A stretch of DNA of 64,000 nt, taken from assembly GCF_029227915.1 (NCBI RefSeq), contig NC_079885.1:10157001-10221000 (forward strand), written 5' to 3'. Position numbers and translations under genes: made by a program. Positions 37,219 through 47,430 of this stretch are shown piece after piece. The stretch comes from Hydractinia symbiolongicarpus. Lineage: Eukaryota > Cnidaria > Hydrozoa > Anthoathecata > Hydractiniidae. How positions within the stretch are numbered: the first letter of the stretch is position 1; the number at the start of each line of letters is the position of its first letter. The notes under the pieces are model-generated. The model was not told the DNA's origin, ran no database searches, and saw nothing but the letters and a program-made list of their open reading frames with translations.

Positions 37219-40200
37219 ATGGCAGAACATACAGATCTAACCAAACTTTGTCGCATATGTGGAAATATTTTGAATGGAAGAGTTTCCTATCTTGTAAAGG
37301 AAAACCTTTCTGGCCTTCAGTCAGCATTTCAGGAGGACTTTGAGCAAGATGTAAACAAAATACATCCACCAAAATTTTGTAATAAATGTTACTGCACAAT
37401 GCAAAATTGTAATTTGCGGGGCACAAAAACATCAAAATGCCCAGTAAGATGGAAAGAAGGCAGTGCATCAAATTTCTCGAAAATTAAATCTAAAGGGGGA
37501 CGGCCTATAAAATCTAAAAAAGGTGGAAGGCCGAAAAAAACCATTGAGCCAGAATTGATGACACCCAACGACATTTTAAAGCTAAGTCCGTCTAAGCCTG
37601 TACCGACAATTATTGAAAAATGCATGACACATTTGGTTGGTATCAAAATTAAACAGTCAAAACTACCGAATCAAACAATTCAATTTGCTACAAAAGGACC
37701 ACAGGTATATAAATAAACATTTAGAATATACATATTTTTCTGCATTTACCTGAAAATTATTCATATTTCTACTATATATATATATATTATATATCTAACA
37801 AAGACTAAAAATAAAAAACATTTCTTTATTTTAGCCAATAACGGTTACACCGATCAGCATGCCAAGAAAGTTATCAAATGAAAGTAGTAAAAGAAGCTTA
37901 TCTGATCGGAGCAAAACAGCTAAAAATATAATCAACATGATTTCAGGAAATTCAAATGATGCATTTGTGAAACAAACAGCTGCGATCATGAAAAAATGTG
38001 ACAAGGAGCAGCGAAAACAAATAATCGCAGAAATCCATCATGTCTCCATTCCAGCTGAGACTGCTGCCGCCATGAAAGCCACCTTGAATTTGCCATGGAA
38101 CCTTATGCGAAATATTTCCCGATGGCTTGCCACTTTTGACATCAAACTTGCATCTGAAAAAACAACAAGACAGGTTGCAGACAAGTGGATAGGGAAAGGG
38201 CTTGTTGCTGAGCTAGCTCCTCTAACTCGAAAATTTAGTAGTAGTAATAAGCAGCTTGTTGTAGATCCCAAGCCTTGGGTATACCTTTACAATGTTGTAG
38301 GTCATATATTAAACCGGTTAACAGAACTGAGTAAAAATAATCAATTAGTTCATCACTCATTTATACCGGATGATGAAATACATGTTAAAATTGGTGGTGA
38401 CCATGGTGATAACAGTTTCAAAATGAGCTATCAAGTGGCAAATATTAGAAACCCTAATCGCAAAGAAAATACGACCATCTTCAGCATATTTGAGGCAAAG
38501 GATTCCGTGACAAATTTAAGAATCTGCTTAGAAAGATTTAAACCACAAATTAGGATTCTACAAAAACAGAAGTGGAATAATTTGAAGATCCGTCTCTTTA
38601 TGTATGGAGATTACGAGTATTTATGTGCTATGTATGGAATTAGTGGGGCAAATGGTAATGACATGTTTTATTAAATTAAAATAAATATCAAATTTCACAT
38701 TAAGGAAAAACAAAAATAGCTTCAAAAGTTCCTTCTTTGGGCACATATCACTTCAGATTCCTTAAAAAAATTATGTGTATATTATATATCAATAATACAA
38801 TGTGTCTTATATAAAATAAAATCTATCTATAAAATTACCTTAGTGTTTTAAATTTTACAGGCTGTCACTGTTGTCTCTGGTGCAGCATAAAGACTGACCA
38901 ACTTTGCATCCCAAAATTTATTCGTGGATCCTTTCCAAAACGTAGCTTGGACAGTTTGAACACAAACCTGCAGCGATTTCGTGACAATGGATCGTTAGTG
39001 AAAAACGCCAAACACTATCAAAATGTGATACATGATTGCTTCTTTAACATCCCCCTAGAACAAGTAAGTATAATGTACTTCGTGCAATGTTATGAAAATT
39101 CAGCAAACCTATTTTTTATTACTTTTTATATAGGTGGCTATACCAGGGCTCCACCTAACACTTGGGATATATTTAAAAATGTTCAACAACTTGGAAAGCT
39201 ACTGTCAAGAAGTTGATTTAAGAATTGCCACAATTCATGCTCAAACTACTGATGGTGAAATTAATATTAAATTTGCAGAGTTTATGGCAAATATGAGAAT
39301 TTTAATGTATGTACACCTTACTAGATTTTTATTATTATTAATACTACTTCCAATCATATCTTGGGCTGCATTTCTTTATAACATATCTATATATATATAT
39401 GTATATATATATGTATATATTTAGCAATTTACAAAATGAGTCAAAAGAATTGGAGGACGAGTATGATAACCAGCAGGAACATATGAACTGGATGGTTATA
39501 TCTAAACAAATTACCAAGGATGAGTTTGAAAAAAACTACAAACCAGAGTTGGATAACTTAGAATTTGAACTGAAGGAGAAACATAGAAGCATAAAAGCAT
39601 TCAAAGAAAAGTACCAATTGGAAATTGGATCTGGTCCTTGCGTATCATCCCTAGACGATACACTGCAGGAGCTTGGTGTTGAGAGGCAGGCGTACCACGG
39701 AAAAAGCTTTATTGGCAACCATTGTCATAAAATGCTCAAGGTTAGATTTATTTTTGCAATTTATAAAAATTTTCGTTTACTTTATCTTGTTTCAATACAA
39801 TGCTATACAATTTGTATTGAAACAAGATAAAGTAAACGAAAAATATGAAATTGTATTATGCATAAGTATAATTTCACAAATTGGTTTACAACAAACAGTA
39901 GACAATATTATAGGATGGCAACATAAAGTATTTATGTGATCGTATTCCTGAAATTGTACAGAATCAATGTGATGATCAAGTTTTATATCTGGAGTGTCAA
40001 GAAACATGCAAGAAGTTTGAACAACTGTTCAAGCTGTATGGTTCGTGTCACTCAATATTCAATTCTTCATGTATTATGACCCAAGAAATGTTATCAAATT
40101 TAGGTAAAATATGCAAGTTTGATTTTTATGAAATGCTTAAAAGTAGAAAAGTCAATTTATAAAATTTGTTTAACCAACTTTTAGAGACATCTATCAATCA

Positions 40201-40507
40201 GTTCATGTGTTATTTAAGAGTTAATTGGCCTTCAATATACATCAGTCCAAAGCTGCACATACTAGAAGACCATGTATTGGATTTTGTAAACAAGTGGAGA
40301 ACGGGCTTAGGTTTTTATGGTGAACAAGGTGGAGAATCTATTCACCACGATTTGCATCGTATGAGAATAAATTATTCAAACATCAAAAACCCAGTTGACA
40401 GGCTCAAATACATTATGAAACAGCACCTTTTGACAACAAATCCAGAAGCTCAAGACTTGAAGCCAGCAGCTAAAAAGCGTAAATTTACAAAAGGCGAGGA
40501 AGAGTAG
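37219..40507 (+). CDS. Transposase with RAG1-like N-terminal zinc module and DDE-type core, 836 aa
   Basis: Exons: 37219-37704, 37835-38654, 38861-39063, 39134-39306, 39425-39740, 39914-40103, 40185-40507. All have AG/GT borders and phases join without a stop. Residues 11-65 hold LCRICGN, then DVNKIHPPKFCNKC, then a further Cys/Trp motif; this matches the RAG1 N-terminal zinc region (RICGN ... IHPxxFCxxC). Two GGRP AT-hook-like motifs follow (about 95-110). The core has KIGGDHGDNSFKMS (Asp351), FMYGDYEYL (Asp421), a Cys/His cluster GCHCCLWCSIKTDQLC, IPGLHLTLG, and YGEQGGES (Glu776 or Glu780). I infer these to be the DDE triad and its zinc-binding insertion. A Lys-rich tail may serve nuclear import. 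The donor after exon 5 (GTTAGA) is slightly weak. No damage is visible, so the enzyme could be active. Confidence 0.85.
39770..39842. repeat. Perfect 31-bp-arm hairpin in transposase intron 5
   Basis: 39770-39800 (TTTTCGTTTACTTTATCTTG, continuing to ACAA) is the exact reverse complement of 39812-39842, with an 11-bp loop. It lies between the exons ending 39740 and starting 39914. It may be a tiny foldback insertion or a source of hairpin RNA. Confidence 0.75.
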
Positions 40508-41170
40508 TGACAGAATTTTCTACTAGCTGTTAAGTGGATGTGACTGTATTTTGTCGCCTACCTAGCATGTATATATATAAATATTTTATGTTAACCAACC
40601 TTGTGTTAACCAGTTTCTAGCAAATTTATAACACAGTAATGCCACATTGGCTTAGTTAAACGATATTGAAGCTTTCATACGTATTTGATAGTTATCGTGA
40701 AACTGTGAAAAATATGCCTACTTCAAAAGTCATTTTCTGATTAAAAAAAACTGAAAGCACTTCAAAGTTGTATTTTTCTCTTAGGGCCATGTGTCCTTGA
40801 TGTAAAATAACTTTTCTACAGCCCTAGAAAACTCTGAATAACAAGTTAATTACCTTGACGTTAGCAACGTAACGCAAATAAGCAAAAATCTTGATTTTTT
40901 CTTTCATCTACTTGAGTAGTCTTGTTCCTCGTACCTAGCTCCACTACAACAAAAATGTTTCGCTGAGCCTCTTCGTTGACTTATCACATGTTCGTTTACG
41001 GCTAAATTAGATCTATTGGAATATTAGATGGGAGGATAACAATAGATTTAAACTTGCTCTTGGTTTGTTTTGACTACGTAGTTTGATGCCGGCCGCCATT
41101 ATTCCTCCACGGATGTCGTTAAAAACCCGCGCATGCGCTAACTCTTAGATTCCGCTTCGAACCACCCGTG

Positions 41171-41262
41171 GCGACAGAGAGTATTATGAAGGTATTATGC
41201 AGTATTATGCGATATTACGTTGGTATGACCATCGACAGAAAAAATATGTATTTGTTATATAA
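41171..41262 (+). repeat. Right target duplication and remainder of the interrupted satellite A unit
   Basis: It starts GCGACAGAGAGTATTATGAA, completing the unit broken at 36619. It then runs through ATTACGTTGGTATGACCATC to the outer end of the foldback-like element. Confidence 0.8.
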
Positions 41263-41361
41263 GAGAGGATGTCGGATAATGCGGTTTCATTTGTCGGGTT
41301 CATTTGGTTGGAGAAGTATGACTGAACGTCTGTCGGACTATTAATATCGATAAAGTATGAA

Positions 41362-42729
41362 GGGTGCTAGATATGTTGTACGTCGTGTGTCGGGACCAGT
41401 TAGCCCGGTGCTAAATGAAGTCATTGCCAATTTTTACCATGTTGAAAGTAGCCATGTTGAAAGAGCCTCGGATTAATAAAATGAAAGTAATAATGAGTTA
41501 AAATTCTCCGGATTTGCTTTTATGGGATTTTTTTTAAGAAGGACAGGACAGCAAAAAGTCTATGTATGGAATCACCTTTACTGTTATGTTATTATTAATG
41601 ATTTTACAGCTAGCTATAATAGTATAGGTCTTCATCTGTGTAGCTAGCGAACGCTTTTCTTATCTATTCCAGAGCACGTGCTTATCTATCACACAGAAAA
41701 AAACTTTTATTTCATGTCATGATGATAGTCTAGCTCTAGTCTAGTTTGACTTGAGCTAGACTAGCTAGTCTTGAAACCTAAAGTGTTTTAACTGTCCAAA
41801 AAGATAAGGATAAGATCTTATTAACAAAATTATAAAACAGGGTTTCCACATCTGCCAAATGTCTGGAATTAGAGAAAGTGTGGAAATAGTTTAGATTAGG
41901 TTCATAGTCTGAAAAATGTCTGGAAAATAGTTTTAGAAAAAAATTACAATATTTTTTTGATAGGCCGTAACAATTTTTTGAATTACCTTTGCATGAATCT
42001 AACTCTATTGCATAGTGTATATGTAGTATTTCTGTTATGTGTTACATATGTTTTAGGTAAATAATTCGCACTGTCTTGAAAGTGCGATGAAAGTTAGTTG
42101 TATGAAGTTAGTTGTATGAAGTTAGTTGTATTTAGAAAAAGGGGTGAAAGAACTGCATGAAAAGAAGAACAACTTCAATGTGTAACTACAAACGAAAAAA
42201 CTTTTCTGTTGCGACGATTGTCTTACTGTTATGCTCTTGGTTTTTAATTTTAATATTGCAAAAAAATCCTTCCAGTATTTTCCAAACATAAATTATTCGA
42301 TATCTTTCTCGCAACATTGTAAAGAGTAAAGTCCAAAGTGTTTCAATCACTGTAAGAAATCTAATTTATTTTTTTCAATCGTGGCAATTTGTCACTTTTT
42401 CTCCAGAGTTAAAGCAAGAGTCAAATGTTATTAGTATGGCAATTCTTGATGTACATTTGAAAGTTTCTAATAATCTTGGCACTACATGAAACATTTCACA
42501 TTTATTCCCCAAGTTGCAACCTTGGGGTTGTTTAGTTCTATGTTTTAATGATTTTTTACAAATCTCAGTTCTTTCTATAAAACAAACAAACTTTTTTTTA
42601 AACTTATTTTTGTTCGTTGTTTGCAGTATTGAAACCATCACATGCATGGTTGCTTTCTTTACCACAGAGTTGATATTTTCGGAAAATTAACTCATTAGAG
42701 TTTATTAATACCACCAGGTATTTCACATG
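41362..42729. other. Intergenic sequence
   Basis: Part of the first 60 bp (GCCCGGTGCTAAATGAAG) matches the outer left end of foldback copy 1 and may still belong to the element. A direct repeat of TGAAAGTTAGTTGTA lies near 42085-42130. The minus-strand frame at 42375-42665 resembles a segment near 47640-47765 and looks like a decayed repeat protein. Confidence 0.4.
42500..42655 (-). repeat. Repeat shared with 47640-47765
   Basis: Both segments contain CCTTGGGGTTGTTTAGTTCT, ATGTTT, then CTCAGTTCTTTC and ATAAAACAAAC, then GTTTGCAGTATTGA and GCATGGTTGC, in the same orientation. On the minus strand they encode a similar basic stretch (KHRTKQPQG). They flank the split LINE on both sides. Confidence 0.6.
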
Positions 42730-43501
42730 TTTTTCTTTTGTTATATATGATGTTTCCAGAAGAGTCAATGTACTTTAATTCTTGCATGCATTCATTAGTA
42801 TCAAATGTGACAAATTCAGTCATGATGCCTTTCGCACTGAACTACAATATACAGATTGGGATGCTATACTTCAACGAAGCACAGATGATCCTAATGTATC
42901 GTTTGATGATTTTTACAACAGTTTCAACAGTCTTTTGGATAAATACGCTCCATTAAAAACTACATGTAATAAAAAAAGTAGAAAAAAAATTCAATCCTTG
43001 GATTACTAATGGTATCCTTACCTCCATTACTAAAAGAGACCTTCTTCATAAACGTTTTTTAAGAGAAAAAGATCCATTTTTAAGTATCTATTTTTAGAGA
43101 GTTTCAAAAAGTACCGCAATAAAATTGTAACTCTGTGTAGATTGAGCAAGAGTAATTTTTTCAATAAATATTTAGTGATACCTTACTTGTATTTGGATTG
43201 GAGTCGTACTATTTTTCACTCAGTTTTAAATTCGCGCGACTTAAATCCGCGCATCCTAAAGTGGAGATATTCGCTCAGTTTTAAATTCGCGCACCCCAAA
43301 ATGTCTACTCTCGTTAAAAACTCTGCATATTGTTCTAAAACGATGGTCGAAATGTCTTTCAATTGAAATTTATTCGTCAAACTAAAGCAAACATTGCAAA
43401 TCAAAGGAGATTTTAAAAGCTATTAATTACAGTACAGTTTGGTAGATCTTTTCTTTTTCTTCAAACAGTTCTTTTCAACAGCATAAAAAATAATACAAAA
43501 A

Positions 43502-44203
43502 TTATTCGAAAGGGTTCTCTTTGTGAACTTGCTCTCCAAGTGCATCGATGATTCCCGATCTGCGCCAACCGTTTATTATGATTTCTTTTCTTGTACGAAT
43601 ATGATCATAGTATTTGGTGACCCATTTAGCATGTAGAGGCTTGAGAATGCTGATTTTCAAGTCGACAGAAACATTTTCTGGTGCAATTTCATTAGCGATC
43701 TGTGCTTGCACTTGTTCAGCATACCACGTCTGTGCTTGGTCACGTAAAAATGATTTACATGATCGATTGACAGTAAGGTCAAGTGGTTGGAAGTAATTTG
43801 TCATATTATGAGGAACTGGAACCATCTTTCCATGATGTTTTTCGACTAGATCTTTGACCTTGTCAGTCCATTGTGCTTTGAATACATCTGCAATCAATAG
43901 CCATTTCTTTGATGAACGAAAACCAAGCTCTTTTTTCTTCTTTTGGACGTAAGGTACAAGAAGCTTGTTGATGAGCTCAATTGATTTTTCTTCGTTTGAC
44001 CAATGATTAATGCTATGTGTAATATTGAACTCTTTGGGAAAGTCGAATGTAGGATGGCAGCGGGCTGTTTTACCCTGGTAGATTATTTGCATCGGTAGGA
44101 AAACTCCAGAGAGACTGATTGAGAAAGTCCCTGTTACTTGACGATAATCAGCAGAGTTAGCTATCGGTACTTCAATTTTCTTAAAATACTTAAAAAGTGC
44201 CAT
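43502..44203 (-). CDS. pogo/Tigger-like transposase, N-terminally truncated
   Basis: From the ATG at 44203 the frame gives 233 aa: ADYRQVTGTFSISLSG, FLPMQIIYQGKT, LLIADVFKAQWTD and MTNYFQPLDLTVN, ending GWRRSGIIDALGE. This is the DDE_1 (jerky/Tigger) catalytic domain. The second Asp (in ADVFKAQ) and third Asp (in QPLDLT) are kept, but the first Asp and the whole HTH/CENP-B DNA-binding half are absent. Minus-strand sequence just upstream has a good acceptor (CTAAAACAG before 44221), so a lost 5' exon is likely. It cannot catalyse transposition alone. It may be a dominant-negative or simply decayed product. Confidence 0.7.
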   Translation of the reverse strand: MALFKYFKKIEVPIANSADYRQVTGTFSISLSGVFLPMQIIYQGKTARCHPTFDFPKEFNITHSINHWSNEEKSIELINKLLVPYVQKKKKELGFRSSKKWLLIADVFKAQWTDKVKDLVEKHHGKMVPVPHNMTNYFQPLDLTVNRSCKSFLRDQAQTWYAEQVQAQIANEIAPENVSVDLKISILKPLHAKWVTKYYDHIRTRKEIIINGWRRSGIIDALGEQVHKENPFE

Positions 44204-44369
44204 GATTACGTTTTCAACGGAGATCTGTTTTAGAAAGACAAAACCATAACACAAACATATCAATGCAATGACATCTTACGTTCGAAAAGAAATTTTCGTT
44301 CGATTTTGCAATGCAATTGCATCCTCGGATGAAAACAATCACGTTGCATTTTGACAAGTAATTTTTAAA

Positions 44370-45121
44370 ATGGCGGAGGGAAACTGCGTCGGTTGTCAAG
44401 CTATGACAAAATATCTCTGCTTAAAGTGTGGTGACTTTGCCTGTAACAGAAGTTTAAATTGTTCTGTGCCAACATCTGAAAGTTACCCTGGGTGGACAGA
44501 ATGCAAAGTCGCACTGTGCATGAAATGCGAGAAAGAAGAACATGTCTCTTTTTATCAGGATCACCATCTTGAAGATGGAAAAGATTACAATAAAAGCGAG
44601 GCTCAAGACCAAAGTGAAGTTGAAGGAGCACACTCGAAGACTTACATTTGACTTCAGATGATCATGATCTTGTTATTGATTGTGCTTTCAGAGGATTTCA
44701 CGAGTACCGAAAGATTTGGTTACCAAAGTTAGGAAAAAGGCTTACCGTGAAATGGGATAAAGCTAACCTTTTTGACCCATATTCCATAGGACTATACTGT
44801 CAAATCAAAGGAAAGATCGAGAAACTTTCAATTGTAGGGCATCTTCCACGAGAAATTTCCCGCTTTTGCAAATTCTACCTTGAATACAACAGTGTGATCA
44901 ATGCAACAGTACGAATGACAAAGTTCCGCAGAAGTCCTTTACCTCAAGGGGGCTTGGAAATACCAATTAAATTATGTGTTGGAAAAGGAGATTCAAGTAA
45001 CGAAGTCTTCCGAAAAATGAAAGGGTTCATGCTCGAAAATTACCTTGAGCCAGAGAAAATCCCGTTGGAGATAAAGGTCGAGGAGGAAGACGAAGACGAA
45101 GAAGAAGAGGTTTCATTGTAA
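44370..45121 (+). CDS. Zinc-finger plus HIRAN-like protein carried by the transposon (one frame break)
   Basis: ATG at 44370 opens a Cys-rich first half (GNCVGCQAMTKYLCLKCGDFAC, CMKCEKEEH; about eight Cys and several His), which resembles a treble-clef or B-box-type zinc module. The frame stops at 44651. An overlapping frame, open from 44648 to 45121, gives FRGFHEYRKIWLPKLGKRL, then DPYSIGLYCQIKGK and VGHLPREISRFCKFYLEYN, ending in an acidic tail (EEEDEDEEEE). The FRGFH ... W.P ... VGHLPREIS layout is that of HIRAN-like domains, which bind DNA ends or are fused to SNF2 and nuclease proteins. The text flows across the overlap, so a single frameshift is likely. Confidence 0.55.
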
Positions 45122-47430
45122 TTTTAATTTTATTTAAAACAGAAAAGAAGTCACTATACCAGCTGAAAACTATCTCAAATTTTTACTTACAAAAACTGTT
45201 ACTAAATTACATATCAATTTAGGGTTTCTTAAGCGACTTCCAAGTTTGTGATAGGAAAGCTATTCGCGCGGATTATTTTTCGTTCAGTCTTAATTTCGCG
45301 CACCTTAGGTCTGCGCGAATTCTAGTACAGCGCGAATTTTAATACAAGTAAGGTAACCAAAAAAATATTGGCAACATTTGGAAAGGTGCTAAAAATATAA
45401 TTTCTGTTCGTTCTTCTGCTTCTGCTTCTCCAACCTGTATGAACATTGACAAATTACTTGTCACTGATCCAGTGACAATTGCTAGCTCTTTTAATAATTA
45501 TTTTTCATCAATTGCGGACAATATAAGAATGGGCATCCCATTCACATCAAAACATTTCTCTTCCTTTTTAAAAGGTTCTGTTCCTAATTCAATGGTTCTT
45601 TCACCAACTGATGATATTGAAGTTCCCCATTTTATTTCTTCTTTTGACTTTGGTAAATCTTCTGGACCATTTAGCATTCCCACCCAAATTTTATCTACTG
45701 TTAAAACTGATTTATCTGTTCCACTCTCTGAACTTGTAAATTTGTTTTTTACTTCAGGCATTTTTCCTTCTAATTTAAAAACCTTCCAGGGTTATCCATA
45801 TTCATAAAAAAGATCCAAGTTGGAACTTCAAATTATTGACCTATATCCTTACTTTCGAACATTGATATAAGACATTTGAAAAGCTTATATATAAACGGGT
45901 GTATGGGTTTCTTGAAGCTAACAATGTCCTGTATAAGCAACAATTTGGTCTCAGAAAAAATTACTCAACCTCTCAAATACCTCTTAATATCTCTCAAAAA
46001 AATATGGATGCTCTTGATAAAGGAAATTATGCATGTGGAGTGTTTATTGATCTCCAGAAGGCTTTTGATACTGTTGATCATGAAATTCTGCTTACAAAGC
46101 TTCTACATTATGAAATTCGTGGTAATGCTCTCTCTTTATTTAGGTCCTACTTAATAGGACATCAACAATTTGTATCTTTAAATGGAGCTAGATCAGCAAA
46201 TAATCTTACCAGATATGGTGTCCCTCAAGGCTCTGTTTTAGGACCACTTTTTTAAATATATATAAACGACTTGAATTGTGCAATTAACTATTCTATGGTA
46301 CACCGCTTTGCTGATGTTACAAACCTCCTGCATTTTAGTGACTCTTTGAAACAACTGGCCAAACAAATGAATTTAGACCTCAAGCTTCTCTGCCATTGGC
46401 TGAATGCTAATAAGATTTCTCTTAATGCTAGCAAGACAGAGTACATTATATTTAAACATGCACATAAACCTCTTAATTATGATTTTAGGCTTCTCATCAA
46501 TGGTAAAAGGCTTATGCCTAGTGATTCTATTAAATATCTTGGTGTTCTATTAGATTTTGATTTAAGCTGGAAGACTCAGATCAATAATACTGTTGCCAAG
46601 CTTAAGAGGGCTAATGGAGCTTTAGCTAAACTTTGTCATTTTGTGTCTCAAAATGTCCTTATCCTAGTGTACTATGTCATTTTTCATTCCCACCTGCAAT
46701 ATTGTAATCAAATTTAAGGTCAACCAAACAGTCTTGATGCTAATCCTATTGCTATTTTACAAAATTTTGCTATCAGAGTAATGACTTTTGAATCTCGAAG
46801 AGCATCATCTAGTATCATCTATGGCAATCTGGACATCCTCAAATTCAATGATATTGTCCAGTATCAGAACATTCTGTTTTTGCATAAGCTCTTTCATGAT
46901 AAAATGCCTGCTACTATCCAGAATACTTTTGCGGTTGACTTCAACCATTCCCAGATCACTTGTGCAAAAAAAGGCTGGATTGATCAATCTTCCTACTGTC
47001 AATACCGTTTGCTTTGGTAAATATTCTATTAGATTTAACACCATTAAATCCTGGAATAAGATACAGACATCAATGACTAAAAAAATTGCTTCCAAATCTT
47101 GCTGAAGGTGAACAACAGTTATATGCAGAGATTATTGTACCTTAAATAGTGTTCTTATTATTTTAATAACACCATTCTTAAACTTGAGAATGATTTCCAT
47201 ATTATATGCTAATTATTTTTTTGTATATAATACTACTTCATTTTTTTTTCTTAATCTGATTTTACTCTTTTTTTATTAGAATGAAACAGGGTGTACTCAC
47301 TAATTTTTGCATGTGGTGGTACAATCAAATGAAAGTTTGATTTGACTTGTGATAAATTCGTGTGTTTTTTGAGGGTATCATTTTTTCCGATTTTGATTTT
47401 ATCTCGCTACTTTCATTCACTGGAACAGCT

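Larger units (their letters stand above)
36620..41170 (+). mobile_element. Apparently intact DNA transposon with RAG1-N-like transposase (Chapaev / N-RAG-TP type)
   Basis: The 4551-bp element has inverted ends CACGGGTGATTCAAACGG (left) and CACGGGTGGTTCGAAGCGG (right, reverse complement). Weaker similarity continues inward (GCGCAT, CGGG). It is flanked by GCGA duplications inside a satellite A unit. It carries one seven-exon gene, about 600 bp of 5' and 660 bp of 3' sequence. Termini starting CAC and 4-bp duplications fit Chapaev within the CMC group; Transib and RAG-type elements normally give 5 bp. An N-terminal RAG1-like domain in a transposon matches the N-RAG-TP described from Aplysia. 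The assignment is inference; the ends and frame are direct observation. Confidence 0.85.
31119..41361. mobile_element. Foldback-like giant element, copy 2 (with transposon insertion)
   Basis: The left end (31119-31230: TTCATACTTTATCGATATTA, AGTCCGACAGACGTT, TTATCCGACATCCTCTCT) matches the reverse complement of the right end (41361 back to about 41240), over some 100-150 bp outside the satellite. Inside lie satellite A reversed (31213-35075), satellite B (about 35080-36110), satellite A forward (about 36250-36615), the inserted 4.55-kb transposon, and one more satellite A unit (41171-41262). Without the insertion the element is about 5.7 kb. The arms are unequal: the left has some forty A units, the right about five. 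It has no gene of its own. Termini are approximate. Confidence 0.6.
43181..45353. mobile_element. pogo/Tigger-like DNA transposon with TA duplication and a second gene
   Basis: The ends are CCTTACTTGTATT on both sides (inverted), flanked by TA at 43179-43180 and 45354-45355. Subterminal blocks repeat AATTCGCGC in inverted arrangement on both sides. The TA duplication and DDE_1-type transposase fit the pogo/Tigger branch of Tc1-mariner. Two divergent genes lie inside: a transposase fragment (minus) and a zinc-finger/HIRAN-like gene (plus), sharing a ~170-bp spacer. The element is inserted in a LINE. Confidence 0.8.
42730..47275 (+). mobile_element. LINE remnant split by a pogo-like transposon
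   Basis: The left part (42730-43178) encodes the endonuclease-RT linker (WDAILQRSTDDPNVSFDDFY, DKYAPLKT). The right part (45356 on) continues NNYFSSIADNIR, then QQFGLRKNYSTSQI, VFIDLQKAFDTVDHEILLTK, YGVPQGSVLGPLF, a damaged box (FADVTNLLH in place of YADDT), YLGVLLDFDLSWKTQI and the C-terminal tail to about 47105, then an AT-rich 3' UTR. The coding text runs from NKYLV directly across the inserted transposon to NQKNIG. Frameshifts and the lost Asp make it inactive. Confidence 0.8.

Noticed and set aside
37219-40507. A true RAG1 gene or RAG1-RAG2-type locus
   Set aside because: There is no RAG2-like neighbour, the target duplication is 4 bp, and the gene sits between transposon ends. Only the N-terminal module is clearly RAG1-like.
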